Shown one piece after another: positions 1 through 13,997 of a stretch of DNA of 64,000 nucleotides (position 1 is the first letter of the stretch; every line of letters begins with the position of its first letter). The notes beneath the pieces are model-generated. The model searched no databases. It saw nothing but the letters and a program-made list of their open reading frames with translations, and was not told the DNA's origin. A program made the translations under genes and the position numbers. Origin of the DNA: Lethocerus indicus (Eukaryota > Arthropoda > Insecta > Hemiptera > Belostomatidae); contig JACDQD010000004.1 in NCBI GenBank assembly GCA_019843655.1, forward strand, positions 31,197,872 through 31,261,871, given 5' to 3'.

Positions 1-2499
1 TAGCTCTCGCCCGGATAGGCCAACTTGTCTCCGGTCGGAATTGGCTACGGACGTGAGTTTATCGGCCGTAAATAAAGCCTTAAATATTGACAACTTCGAT
101 ACGTTGAAAATCCTATTACCGGTGGTGGGGGCATTCTTCTGCACTATAGACGTACAATTTATAAAATGAACGGCCCAGCAAACTGACATTCTGCCGATAA
201 ATTATGAAAATGTTATTCTCGAGGGTCTAGACTATCGTCACGGTTACGATTTCCTCTATCCGCCTGTTATTCGGTTTCCGCCATTACCTTTCCTCCAGTA
301 ATGCAGTGTCGTATGCAGAGTGCGTGTCATGTGTGTTGGCGATTAATCAACGTGTCAGAACTACGACTGAACCATTTGATACGGACAGAAAGTCGGACTG
401 GTGGCGATAAGAATAGTCTACATGCCTGTTTGATAACCCGACAGAATTGGAATACTTTCTTGAATCGCTAATCCCTTACTAGATTAATTTACTGTAGGAA
501 ACATCAGTGATCATTCGGAAAAAATTATTAGTCAGTAATGTAAATCAAGAAGCAATTATAGAGCTTATTAATTTCGGCTGAAGCGAGTCTATTATCTGGG
601 AAGTATTCATCGATATTCGAAGATATTCAGAGATATCAGAACTCGCGTATACCTTGATTGGAACATATAGGTTTCGCTTTGTCTATATCGCCCACTAATA
701 CTCGGTCTGTATTAATTAGCCTGAACATTGTCAGGACATAGTGCTGCCAATGGGGGATTCATAATTCCCTTAGAAACCTCTCTATCAATATTTTCGCTAA
801 GTCTGTCGGAATATGTTCCTTCTAGAAGGAATGTGCTATTCAACGTCTGCAATTCTCAGACGAACGGTATTCGTAGCACTATTCGAGTACTAACCGTGGT
901 ATGGTATATTCATCACACTGTAACCAAGAAATTGCAGTAGAACTAAAAGTAGTATAAGAAATATTCATTTTACGATAGTATGCTGTCCTTCATTCATTTT
1001 TATGTTTTCCTATAGCTGTATTTATAACAATAATGGGTATCTAAAACGTTAATTTTCTTATCTTAACCAATATGCAAGAGTATTTAATAAAATATCGTAT
1101 TCATGACAACTGTTTTCCGACAATAGGCGATACCTTATTGCCGTGTCATTAGAACGGAGCATTGAAAAACAAACTAGGACACGAAAGTTATAATTAGTCT
1201 CCTTTAAGCCTTATATTTTTTTATTCAAGAGCGTAACAGCGGAATTTCATTAAATATTAAAACCCTAGCATTTCGAATGTAACCATAATCACAGAGCACA
1301 AATGCACGCCATTTGTAATTCAAAAGTAGCTGAGAGCGTATGCCGAGAGGGCTAAAGAAGTTCTAGCAATAAAGTTGAAGTCGGAGTGGGAAGTTATTAT
1401 CTAATATTTCGTAAAATTCTTCTTAAGACCCAAGTAAGTTTTGAAGTACGAGAGTGCGTTTGTTGAAATAAGAGCTAATGTGACTGTATTAAATATGGTG
1501 AATTTTAACATTTAATTAAAAGCTATTAAGTTATACTTTAAATACGTGTTCATTCTGGTAACTCGATAATTCCTATGTGAACAATTGAAAATAAAATTTA
1601 ATACTGTTTAATTTAATAGCTTATTAGTATTCAGATGATTTGTATCCACGTTTTTTATTCTACTCGCGTTGAATACAATAATGTGAACGTCTTAAAAAAG
1701 CAATCTATTACTGCGATCCGTGATACTTAATAGTAATTCAGTGATAAACGAAATTTCGTTGACGTTTTATTTGTGGCCTGAAAATGAAAGAACAGAGAGT
1801 GGGAACAATCGATTTTCGACTGGGGGAAGCATTCACGTGAATCGTACAGTCGATGACGTGCGTCACTGAATTTAATATTTAGTTCGTGTTCATCCTCCTC
1901 TGAAAATCACGGCCGCCATTTTGCTGCCCTACGCTCGGATTCCAGTGTTCCATGTTCTAATAATTTTTGCAGATATTGCCAATTTAGAACGGTCGTGTGG
2001 CGGCGATGAAAACAGAAATTCTTTCGTTGGCCCCAACGTCGATTACTGTGGAGTAAGGCAATAATATCTGGTAGAATGTTTTGCCGTATAAAATAATAAT
2101 TTAATTCGTCATAAATGTTCGCGAGACGGATTAAATATAAATAAATTAAAAATGAAATGACGAAATAATGAAAATTAAGTAAAGGAACGTCCCGAAGAAG
2201 GGTTTAATCATTGAATAATAACACGGAAATATACTTCGGAGGGCGACCACTGGCTAAACTAACCAGGAGTTCATGACTCCTTTATTCTGTTATCCTTTTA
2301 AACATTATAATATAATACGAGAAGGAGACGACTAAACTCTCCATGGTATTTCGTGGATTTTTCGGGGGGGAGAGAGCTTAATACCCTCTGATGGCCCGCA
2401 TACTTGTCGCCGATATTGACATAAAAGGTGAACTTCTGTGAACGTGTCCTGTGCTACCCGAATGGAGTTCCTTTTATCCTTTGGAGACGCTGTCGCAAA

Positions 2500-2503
<4 letters not shown>
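1..2503. other. AT-rich interval, no gene seen
   Basis: AT-rich DNA with frequent stops in all frames. The longest open frame is a 70-codon one at 728-940 whose product resembles no family I know. I see no tRNA-like A/B box pair, no long terminal or inverted repeat and no simple repeat of note. A short GC-richer patch near 1900-2050 is too small to call an island. Confidence 0.6.

Positions 2504-2560
<57 letters not shown>
2504..2560. repeat. (TA)n microsatellite
   Basis: Uninterrupted alternating TA of about 57 bases. It is the first of six similar pure TA tracts in the window (the others lie near 9.98, 16.04, 36.8, 41.2 and 50.5 kb). The open frame crossing it encodes only an Ile-Tyr dipeptide run and is a by-product of the repeat. 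Such tracts are self-complementary and can extrude cruciforms; their purity suggests recent expansion by replication slippage. Confidence 0.97.
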
Positions 2561-2564
<4 letters not shown>

Positions 2565-5500
2565 GGGAAAAGAAACTCAATCTTTTGTGCTCAACAACAC
2601 AAGAACTGGAATGGGCAATCACTTATTTAATTACCAAGAAAATACAACGAAATCTCGCCCAAACCATCTATACCCTAGGAACAGCGTAGACTTATATTGC
2701 GAATTCCACCTTTGTACACCCTGAGACATGGTTGGGGTGTTATGGGCAGCGCTAAAAAAAGTGATGGTGCGAGATTATTTTTTTTTTATATATGTATATA
2801 TTTATATATAGGGGCGGGGACGTTGGCGATTTTTTACGGCCGAATAAAAAGCCACGCAGTAAACGCTCACTCGTGTACTTATATATTTCGGAAATACGTC
2901 GCGTGATAAATTGGCGCCGATGGCAATCTTAGGAAAGGTACAAGGTTAGCCACGAAGGCCGGGCCGGGCCGGCGGCCCCTATTGATTCCCAAAAACCTTT
3001 CCCCCCGCCACAGGCCAATGTAGTTAGCCAATTACCGGCTCTCAATAAATATCGACAACGAATTAACCCGGAATATTTATATTATCAGAAGTGTAATCAC
3101 TCCGCTTTAGCACCTATGTAAGTTTTCCTACTTCATTCTGCACTTCATTCTGTTACCGTCGCCCACCTTCATAACAACAACTAGTGTTGTTAAAAAATAA
3201 ACACGAACGTGTCCATTGTAACCGATAAAAGACCGCAAAGAACGGAAATGTTGACAAAACCCAAAAGGAATGTTACGAAATGTGTAACATGTGTATTTAG
3301 GAACATTGCGCTACTCTAATTTGTACATCTCGATTAAAAATAATGTTTTCATTTAACTTCGTTAAAAGCAAAATCAATCTGGTACACTCGGGTAAAAAAG
3401 CAGTGGCGCAACAGAAAGAAACATGGTTATATATTTTATTCGGTATATTTTCGCGGGCTTTTCCGTGTAGGGTATGCCATTATAATATCGCGTTAAAATA
3501 TATTCTTCGTTCCGTCGGTAAGATACCACACCTCCGGTATAACAGGAGACCCTGGGGAGCTTTATACGCAGGGAGAAATATTTACAGTTCCGACATTGAG
3601 GTTATTCAGAAAACCGAGCTTATTTAAAAACGTCAGGTTGACAGAATTTTCAATAGCTCGTACTGATAGCTTTCTTAGCTGTGGAACTGTGGCAAGTGAA
3701 GGGCGCTACTCTGCGGAGACAGTTCGGGGAGAATTTTCACCGACCGAGAAAACATCGGCCTAATTTCGGGGGCTCCAGAAATATTTTCAACCCGTTGCCA
3801 AACCTTATTTGACATTCGGATCAATGGGAAAGGGGCTGACAGGTCAACGCATCGCCCGATGGCAAAATTATCCCATTCCCACAGGGGAATTCAATTCGAC
3901 GATGGGATTTTTTTCTACCTTCAACGTCGCGACCCGGCCCTACTTTTCTTTCCTCCATTGAACCGAAAGATGGAATCATCGCTGTTTATCTTTCGACACA
4001 AACCGTCTCCGAAAATCTGAATGTTCGAATTGAGATCCCGCCATAACTGTGATTAAACATAATAACATCTATCAGGAACGTCATAAATTATGATTCATAA
4101 GCTTGGTGGACCCCGGGGTTCAACTAATCTCGTTAATTGGTTAACCGAATTGAAAATAAAATGAATTCCCATTTAAACCGAATTATTCATAGCGGGAGCC
4201 CGGCTCATCCTATTAAAGAGATTATATTCGAGTTTTGTAAATCCGCTAGTGGGGAAAGGGCTTGGCGTATAGTCTGATTCAATAAACATAATTAAAAAAA
4301 TTGAAATTGTAGTACATAATAATGTACATAATAAAATAGCGAGTGTTTCGCGAAGAACTTCCGCGCCCATAAATAATAATGAAGCTAGTCCATGTAGTAA
4401 TTATGTATGAAATGAGCATTTCGAATAGCCTTCCGAATCAAATAGTTTTACTTCGTCAATAATAATTGACTTATATGTATTTATGCATCTGCATATTCAC
4501 ATTGGTATTGGTTACAATTTCAGCAATTTACATTTCTTACAGCACACTCGACTCGATGTGAATTATCGGTAAGCCTTTAAGTTTAGTTGCTTTTGACGCT
4601 TGCTGATTGATAATAGAAATTCAATTATTTTTTTTACGCCGTGTTGGGATATTCTTCCAACACCCAAGTACTGTTGGATACTAATTCCAAAGTAAATTCT
4701 TACTAAACCGTTTTTCCACAATTCTCGCCACATTATTATCCCGATACACCCGGATGTTACTGATTCAAGTTCTAGTCCCTGAAACATTCTCTACCGGTTG
4801 ATTCAAGACAGTAATATCATTAAATTTTATGAACTCAGACCTGCAGTAGAATAAACGGATTTAGGTTTTAAGTGGAGTGAGCTGGCGGTTGGCCGGCCCA
4901 ACCGGCGGTCTGCCCGTCTTTGATGAAGGTCAGTCGCCCGGCCCGATCGACCTCGGACCTCACACAACCTCACATCAAACGCTCGGTCAACGTCGCCTTC
5001 GTTGTCCCAATCAATGAAATGTTAATAGTTGTTTACCGACCCCACTGCCCCGTCCCAAATTGATGGCTATTCTGTAGCAAAGTGAAGCGCTCCTTGGACG
5101 TATTTTTACATCATCCTAATTTAATAATTACTTACTCTTACTGCGCACTCCTGAAAAACACCTACCAATTAGATTTCTAAAAAGTTTCACAAATTTATTC
5201 GTTACCGTGACTCCGAACGTCGCCCGCCGAGCCTAACGTCGTCAAGTCTACAAGTGTTAATTTTTAAAAGCGCTTTGAGAAAAATTAGGATCTATTTATC
5301 GACCGCCGTCTCCACGTCCCATTGTAGTTACAAGCGGGCAAACCGACCCGGACGACTTTATAGAGCGCGGCCGCTCAACACTATAATAAAAAGGAGGTTA
5401 AGCGCAAACTGAGAGTTATGTCCGAGCGAGAATGTCGGCGGTCCTAAAATAGCGCGGCCTTCCTAATAAAGTGGACGGCGGAAGCGATAAAACTCCGTTG

Positions 5501-8500
5501 GCCATATTCTTCGCCCGGCAATTGGGCGAGAAACGGCCGGCCAATTGGCATCGATTTGCCTAATGGAGATCGGCCCCGGTAATGGCCCGGCCACGACACT
5601 CGGACTATCTAATCGCGAGCGGTGTCCGGTGTCCGGTAAATGATAGCGCTGTTAGCGGCTTCCTTTGAAGGCGGCGCCTCCCCTATCACGTCGCCAAAAC
5701 GCTCCCAGTCACGCGCCTCCTCAATAATTACTTTGCCGAATTGTTATCGAATCTCCGAATGGACAAGAATTCATGCATCACGAGTCTAAATCGGTCTAAA
5801 ATAAGAATTAAATGCTTAATTAATTTTTCCTCACTATTGAATCATCCGGACCTACACGAACGCGCATACGCAATTAGTGTAACACAGTGGAAGACAGCGT
5901 TAATGTTAATTCAAATGATGTAGTACGAACTTTTCATATATTCAGATGTAAAGAATAATCGCTCCGGGCACTGAGACGGAGCGGTATTGCCGTCCGACAA
6001 TAATTCACCCCGGCCCGACCTACTGCTACATCTTTCGAGTAATATCGAGCCCTTTAAGTTCAGAGGGCGGCGCCATTAAAAGCGGCCAAATCATCGCATA
6101 CTTAATCAAACGCGATTACGGTGATTGGCGGCAAATTGAGAGGAAATCGATTTGAGCCGATTCCATCGAGCGCACTTAAAAGCTTTTTTCCTATTCAAAT
6201 TATTCGAGCCAGAAGAAAGCCATTAGATACCGGGTAGAATCTCCGAAATTTTTTATAATGAGAGGTGAACGATGCTCACTTTATATCATCGATACTGGGA
6301 TATTTATCGCTGTACGCGGGAGAAGTACTAAAATTTGAGTACTTTATACGGTAAAAAGTAAACTTTTTTACTTAAGCATTCCTGAGGAATGCAACTAACA
6401 ATGGCAAATAATCGCAACCAGATTAAAGTGGGAACGAAAAATATAGAGCATGTGCGATAGTGTGTACATCACACGTGGAGCCCCGTGTAACAATTTTAAA
6501 TAATTAACGATAATTCCTACAGCGTAATTTTAGAGCATCGTCGGTCATGATAGATAGGTGGATTGGTCATAAGTTTAAATTTAATATTACCATTGTAGTG
6601 TAACAAGTATTGGATGATACAGTGTATCTCACCATTGTTGACAATGGTCTTTCTATTAGTAATAAATATGAGTATCGGATAATTAATACAGCCATATTCG
6701 GAGATTGTATCTATTACCGAGTTTGAAATCTGTCTTGCCGGCGGTGACTAGAGTTAAAATTAACACGGTTCGTGGAAATACCTTTTTGATGGGATCCCGA
6801 TCCAATACCCCCATCCAAACCCCCAACGACCGACCGTTCTATAACGGAGCTTGCAAAACCGTGTTTGCCGACGTGCACACAATCTCAGCGCCGACCTTTA
6901 CAGGGTCTCTACGCCGCCGCCGGAGCTAGAGCGAGAGGGAGTGAGGGAACGAAATAGACCGGGGAGTGAGCAGGAGAGAGATAAAGATAGAGGGAGTGGG
7001 TCGCGCGATGATCTGACTCTCGCTATCCTGCGTTATGGGGATTGAGGGAGGAGAACCGTCCCCCAAAAAAAAAGACAACTTCACTCGAGTCGAACCCGCT
7101 TTCACAAACTCCTACGAAACGATCCCGGAACAAACCACGCAAAAAAAATTCCCATCAGTCAAATTCCGGTGCTGCCGCATCCCAAAACACCAGACAGAAC
7201 ACGAGTTCCGCGCGACACTCTAAGAAAGGGAGAAATTTAAATTTCTACCCGAATTTCGATTAACCGTTCATATTTTATGTAATAATTAGTTACTGTATAC
7301 CCTGTTGCCATAATTCAGAATTAAAGGTTAAAGAACAAGTAGCCAGGCAGTTTTGTATCAGCTTGTATTTATTTCATATAAATGATATTTATCCTAGCCT
7401 GCGGTAAATAAATAAATCCGCATTCCTCGTTATACTCCCATTCCATTAGTAGTATTTGTTTCGACAAACCATGGAACTGTAAAGGGGAAAACAATATTGT
7501 ATCATCGTTCGATAATTCGGTAATCGCGAAAAAGTACAATTGACGGGTTGGAAAAGGAGGGAAAACTGTTCGGGGTGGCAATTTCGAGATTGGACGTAGG
7601 CCGTTAGGAGGTGGGAGTGTGAGCGGTGGGTGAAACCGACCTCCCCCCCCCTCCCCCCGGCCAGGATAGGGGTCCCTAGGGAGAGCTCCCGGCCCCCCAA
7701 CAATGGGTTAATTGCCCGACGGCCATCCTACAGGATGTCTCCTGTCTACCCCCTGTCATCGCCCCGTCGACAGCCAACATACTACTAATCCCATCTCAGA
7801 CATGAAGTTTTGACGGCTTCGCGCGATATTCACCCCCGAGCCTACCTATTAGAGGGACGACTACCCTCTAACACTCCAAACGCAAGCCGATATTTCAACT
7901 CGCCCGGATCTTTTATTGTTAAAAACTCGTCGTTGGTACCGTGATGATATTTCCCTCCCTTTGCATTTTCGTCGAATATACTTCCGCAAAGCATTGTGTG
8001 TTGGATCTGGAAAACGGGGGAGGCGGTCTCACTTCTCACCTCTTGTAAGAGATGCGGGGGTGTTTAGGAGGAGTGGGTCCAGAAAATGAAGTCGGGAGCG
8101 GGACCGGGTTTAAAAATGGCGCCGGCCGGGGCCCCGGCAATAACAGTGTAATCGTCGACGGGGCATCAATATAAGGTGGGCCCACCTCTGGGCCCGAGTC
8201 CGTTGTTGTTCGCGGGGCCGGGAAGAGGCCGGCTCGCTGTTCCGAGGGCGGTTATTGCGAGCGCTGAAATATTAACTGCCGGCGCCCGGTCATAAATAAT
8301 ACAGAGGTTGAGCGATGTCTGGTGAGCGCCCTCTTATTTCCCAGTGGCCCCCTCCCCACCGCCTCACACCCTGACTTATGTCTTCCACCGCTCCGGCTCC
8401 TGATTAAACTCGTGTCCGACATCTAACTACTTTATAATTCAGGTCTCGAGGAGCCGCTCCTCGGGCACTTCTGATTGGAGGACGGGTGGGACTTTTAACC

Positions 8501-9973
8501 GGGCGATAGTGATGAACGAGAACCTTCCCCGCAAATGTTATGACTGAACATTCTTGTTCCCCGTAGACCGCCTATTCTTAACAGTACGCTCAATTTCGTT
8601 CTTGCATAAAAACGCGATTTCGAGAGACCTTCAAAAAAGGAACTAAAAACATGTATTCTTTCCTTCCTGTGGCTCCTCTGTTTTGTCGGTGTTAAAGACA
8701 ATACGGGAACGACTTCGTTGCTTTTATTTTACACAGCGACGGACTACTAGACTCGACAACCTCCCGAGAAAGATTACCCGGGTGTTCCTGAAATTGAAGG
8801 TAGGAGAAATTCTTTTCTAAGAAGAAAATCGACAAAAAGTCGAGGGAATATAAGAAAGAGGAGTCTTCGAGGAAGGGCGGGAGCAATATCTACCGGTAAA
8901 CGGTATACAATTCGTACGAGTACTTCCCTTTGCTGCCATTTTATTTTCACGTATTTCAAGACCAGTGTGGTCACCATTTTTGTGCTAAGTGTTTTTCATT
9001 CCATCAAGCACCATGGCCCCCCTTTAATAATCTTGACTAATATTGTTTGTTAATTAAAATAACTATCGTTATTGCATCGTCCTGTCGGCAATATGTGGCC
9101 GGAGGATGCCCCGTATGCAGAAGTAGACCGTTGTAGACGTTGGGTAAGACTTGGTTCATCGGAGCTCTTGACATTCTAGTGGGGCGCCTCATCCCCACCG
9201 CGACCCGAGAGATCTTTGTCTGGACCTCAGGAGCGTGAGAAACCGACGTAAGAGCCCGGTCCGACCTGACACTGACGTATCGCGTTTCCGTGACCGACCG
9301 CATTCAGCCGCCCCGACCAGCGCTTAGCTCTTCTCCCGTTCTTAGTAAACTTTTCAGTTTCATCCCGCCTGTATTACGGACCTAGATACGTAGATTGCAT
9401 TCCCGAACCCAGTCCTGATGACGGGCGATCGAATATGTATTTGCCGGCCGAGTGAGAATGAGCCGTTGGACCGGCGAGTATCAGAGCCGCGGCGGTAGCC
9501 GACAGACCACCGACCTCTGGGGCCCATTTTATAACAATACTTTAGTAACATCATTTCAGGTTTATAAGGCCGCGTTATGGCCTCAATAAAAGTCTAATGA
9601 TCACAATAAAAAAGGTATCTCCGAGTATTTAACTGCATCGCCGGTGCCCGTTTTATTGTCGACCTGTTAATCATGGGGGGGGGACTATAATTAAGAAGGG
9701 GCGTTGAGGTTCGGTCGGGGACGGTGCTGAAGTTACCGCCCGATAAATTGTTACCTCGGCCGACAAAAGATATTGCGTTAGTTTCAGCAAAGTCAAACGC
9801 ACGCCCTATCTCGAAATATAAAAGAAATTCCTTTCCCGTTTGGTCTCGGGCCCGGCCAAATGTAGCGCACCGCCATTATCGGACGGTGGCGAATTTCTAG
9901 ATGGCAGCGGAAATTATCGGCCCCGACGTTTAAAGGTCCCCACCCACCGCTTCGGTTCCAACTAAGAGCCTTC

Positions 9974-9978
<5 letters not shown>
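2561..9978. other. Mixed AT-rich/GC-rich interval, no gene seen
   Basis: No supported gene. Contents are a T10 run with an imperfect TA-rich stretch at 2778-2810, a GGCC-rich patch at about 2957-2980, and GC-richer, CpG-containing stretches at about 4870-5720 and 7600-8480. There is a purine-rich stretch at about 6927-7015 and a C-rich run at 7641-7658. The 7.0-7.2 kb region holds two overlapping frames around an A9 run, and the 9.0-9.55 kb region holds two minus-strand frames; their products match nothing I recognise. A perfect 7-bp stem with a 3-base loop sits at 8447-8463. Confidence 0.5.

Positions 9979-10021
<43 letters not shown>
9979..10021. repeat. (TA)n microsatellite
   Basis: Pure alternating TA of about 43 bases, followed immediately by an A/G-rich stretch (10026-10050). 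No coding potential. Confidence 0.97.
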
Positions 10022-10023
<2 letters not shown>

Positions 10024-12508
10024 ACTAAGAGAATGAGAGAGAAAGAGCTTCGGAGTTATGATAGAAAGGGGGTCCGGCGAAAATGGGGGGACATGAAAAA
10101 TGATCTGGGACAGGGTGAGATAGAATCGTGTGGACGTTCGGGCCGGGTTCTGATTGCCGATAACAAATTGTGGGCTGAACGGTACAAAGGGATGAACGAG
10201 CGTTAGTCTTAACTCCCCCAGCTACCCGTGACCAGATTAGAATTTGTCATTAATTTTTCGAATCGTACTTGTACCAAGAAACTGTTACTTTTAATCAGTG
10301 TTTTTACTATTCGAGAAACAATACTTATTAAAGGCCCCAATACTGAATAATTACATTTTCACATAAATATCTCGGAATAAATTTCAAAATGACTTTCGTG
10401 AATATAAAAGACTATATAATTTTATTTAGAACGGACGAACTAATTGAGTGACATTCATTTTATTTTACCCATACTATTTTTCCTATTTTTCAATGAATTT
10501 TCAAAGGGAGTTCAATTATCATTTTCCTTGAGGTGTCGAAAAATCGACATTAGTACGTTATCAGTATGCGATTATAATTTCTCCGAATCCGAGATAAGCT
10601 GTCTTCCTTTAAGTACTAATCAAAAATAATGTCTGAAAGTGGATTTTCTCCGTGGGAATTGCATTAATTCCCAATAAACCGATTATTTCGGAACAGCCTC
10701 GATTGAGGAATACTCCAAGTTATCAAAAAAAACTTTCTCGGCGGTCACGGTAGAATTACAATTGCAAATATCCGCCGAAGCGAATAGAACGGAGGCAATA
10801 TTTATAAATAAAATGGAACGACCCATTTAATAGAAATCGATCGGGGGCCTCGTACCACCGGCCGGCTTCGGATCGAGACACTTGCCTCAGTCACTCCCCT
10901 CCCAACAACTATTCCATGACCGCGGGAATACGCCAGATGTCACTAAGTCCCTCATCCAGTCAATACCGTTAAGCATGATCCATATCGCTCGGACGTTCCC
11001 CTCTCGAATTCTACATTAGTCCATTCGCGGTCCCAATTTCTATATTTTCAATCGTATCGAGAGATATTTCTATTATGCGGAAGTTCAGGTTAAACAATGT
11101 TATATTGCTACTTCCAAACCTACGGTTCTATTGATTTCAATAAATCTTCGCCCTCTAGGCAGCGAATAAAATGAGACGAACATATGTTCAAGGTATTATG
11201 TATAAATACCCTTCACTCGTGTGACAGTCCTCCTTCTGATTATTTGAACTTACTAAAAATTTTAAGCAAATTGTTTGGCTTCTTCAATAAAATTCCTCCA
11301 GCCTTATAGCCATATATATTTAATCCCGTCGGTCGGCAACGAATACGGGCTCAGTAGCAATGCAGGACCACAGAATATCGAATATTGCTACAATACGGTA
11401 TTTATATCAGTCAGATTCTTAAGCAATAAGACTTGAACAAAAGCTGTGTTATAAATGAATAAAAACAAGGAACCATTTCAAACAGACCCGTATGTTTTTT
11501 TATGTTTAAATCGGCGCATTTATCTGTTAGCGATACAACTTTGGGAGAATTATTAAATAAGCGGGCTTCCCCCCGCCCCCTCGATAAACTAACCCAACAG
11601 AGAGACGGCGGGGCGGCATCGAACTGGCGGAATAAGGTTTATCCGGTGAAGATGAGCGGGCACTCTAAGAGGACTGTAAGTTTTAGGGGGTCTGAAAGCG
11701 TGCCCGAGGGGCGGCCGCCCCATCCAATATTTAGTCCGACCGGAGTCGAAAAATCGGCCCGAGGCCACTCGACCGGCCGGATCAAAGTAACGGCCGCGCC
11801 GAGGGCCCATAACGTAATTTTCCTTCTCAGAAAAGGGAAGGTGGGCAGGATAAAGTAAAACAAAAGTTAGGGGACGGGGCGGCCGGCTGGGCGTATTCCC
11901 AACTGACGTCTCCCAGTCCCGTTCCGCCTTCCCCCCGCCCGATAACCCCTATTTAAACTCAACTAAGACTTAACTGCCGAGTATAAAGATTCCCAAGGTC
12001 GATACCTTTCCAGTTGCTGGACGGAGTTAAGGTCTGAACCTGTAGAGGGATGGTTGGGGGATTCGCGTCTCCTTTGTTTGAAAACCGGTAACTAACTTTG
12101 CACTTCGATCAATTTACGAGCGAAACGAGCACTTGTAAAAGCAACGTTTTCAAACAATCTAAATTTCGTTTCGGCCCGATTTCTCAGCCGCCCGGTCGTA
12201 ACGGAGGAGAATCGCTTGGCCGATCTTTCTCGGCTCGTAATCCGCGTTTTGCCGGTAATTAAAGCACAATGGGCAAATATTCCGATTCCGGCTCTTCGCG
12301 AATTTGGTGTCCTCAGACACATTACGTAAAAGTTAGCAAAAATTAGTTAGTAAAGATTGAAAAGATTCAATTAGAATAAAAAAATGTTCTAAATATCGGA
12401 ATAGAATACTTCTCTTAATGAATGAGGTCCTGTGTATCACGAATTACGTGTTTACTCAGAAATGTGTGCGTTCTTTTTAGCATTCGCTTTTTTATCATTC
12501 GTCCCACT

Positions 12509-12522
12509 CCCCCCCCCCCCCC
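12509..12522. repeat. Poly(C) run of 14
   Basis: Fourteen consecutive C residues. Homopolymer runs of this length are slippage-prone and their length is often uncertain in assemblies. Confidence 0.9.
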
Positions 12523-12627
12523 ACGTAATTTTATACAGAGTCCGAGCCGTCGAATTCATCAGTATTCAATGACACGTCTAAGGGTTGGTTGTGCTCGTTG
12601 ACGGATGGTCGCCGCGGGCCGATTTGT

Positions 12628-12655
12628 GGGTGGGGGCGGTGGCGGGGGATGGGGG
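12628..12655 (+). other. G-quadruplex motif
   Basis: Four G-runs of three to five separated by loops of 1, 7 and 2 bases, the G3+N1-7 pattern. An additional G4 run follows at 12662-12665 and a G9 run at 12847-12855. It lies in a locally GC-rich patch. Folding in vivo is inferred, not shown. Confidence 0.6.
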
Positions 12656-13912
12656 CGTAACGGGGAATTAATCCCCGGCCCAGATAACAATCCCGTTTTT
12701 CGCTGTTGTGAAATAGTGGGCCTCGGCCCGTCCAGGTTTATTTAATTTCCCGCACACCGCCCCGGCGACTGCCGCCCCAGACCCTGATTTATGTTTTTTA
12801 ATCTGGAACATGTTTCGGTAGTGGAAGAGGTTAGGGGGTGGACGGAGGGGGGGGGAATCCCCTACCTGCCGGTGAAAGGAAGAACCCACTTTATGCGAAC
12901 GGGCCACCCCTAAACAGAACTCCGTCGCATCGCGGATAGTCATCCTCAATTTTCGCCGATGTTTAAACACCTCAATCTTAAATATTTAGCACTTCCTCGG
13001 ATCCCATTTCAACGTAATCGTAAAAAAAGTATTAATAAATTTAATGAAAGGTCTGACGTGGAATGATTCTGTGATCAATGCATCGCCGTGGCCAGTCAGC
13101 TGTGTAATCAAATCGGATTCGGTCGTCTGGAAATGAATAAATGTCGTTAGCATTGCTAATTACCACTACCGCCACTATTAAACAGTTAACAAACGCCCCC
13201 CTCCATGAGGGCGGTCCAAATACAATCGACAATTTGGCTCACTTCTCCGCACTAATCATCAGCGATAAGTTAAGAAACTTATTATTTTAAACTATTATTT
13301 TTCGGTCCGGGTCTTCAGAAAAGGATTCAATATATTCTGGCCTGGATCCTAATGAAGTTTTTTGAAAAAACTTTGTAGATTGAGCACACGCTTGTAGATC
13401 GAAAATTCACGCGTAATTTTAAGAAGGCTAATTTCGGAACAGAAATTAGGAAGCCAATCGAGGTGTCCAGATCTAAAATTAATTTCACAATAAACCTATA
13501 TTCTATAACCGAAATATTGTTGCTATCTTAAATTCCATCGCTTCTGTTGTTCTGAAGCCACTTTTTCCGTGCGCCAAGAATTTGTTAAATAAATATATAT
13601 CCGTTACTCTCGTGACTTCTCGGATTTAAATCATTAAACGGGTGGGTAGGATCAATTCGCCTCGTACCTAAATCGACTGTCATCCCGGCCGCCGCCAGCA
13701 TATTAAACTACTACGCGCACCTGGCAGAGTTCACAGGGTCGCAGCTATTTTAACCGTTTCGCCCGTACAGTAGAAGGGATCGGGGTCGCGTTAACCATTT
13801 ATAGGGCCGGTTAGAGAGAGTCTCGGATGAAGTGTCGAGTGAAAGAACCGATCGAAGAGTGAAAAAATGCTACAACGTCGAGAATATAGAGCTCCAATAG
13901 AGAGGGTGAGAT

Positions 13913-13930
13913 GGAGAGAGAGAGAGAGAG
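13913..13930. repeat. (GA)n microsatellite
   Basis: Short (GA)n tract that runs directly into the minisatellite beginning at 13931. GA repeats of this kind can bind GAGA-type factors in insects, but no function is shown here. Confidence 0.9.
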
Positions 13931-13997
13931 GGGATGAGAGGGTGAGAGGGGGGGATGAGAGGGTGAGAGGGGGGGAATGAGAGGGTGAGAGGGGGAT
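13931..13997. repeat. G/A-rich minisatellite, unit about 22 bases
   Basis: Three tandem near-identical copies of a unit of about 21-23 bases built as GATGAGAGGGTGAGAGGGGG. Copies differ mainly in the length of the G run (4 to 7) and in one inserted A. It seems to have grown from the adjacent (GA)n tract. The purine strand is entirely the plus strand apart from a few T residues, so triplex or quadruplex structure is possible. Confidence 0.85.

Larger units (their letters stand above)
10022..13912. other. Interval without a recognisable gene
   Basis: AT-rich to 11.5 kb, then GC-richer, CpG-containing DNA at about 11.55-12.3 kb and 12.6-12.9 kb. Overlapping open frames on both strands at 11502-11863 reflect the GC-rich composition, and none resembles a known protein. 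The interval also holds a homopolymer C run and G-rich tracts, listed separately. Confidence 0.5.
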
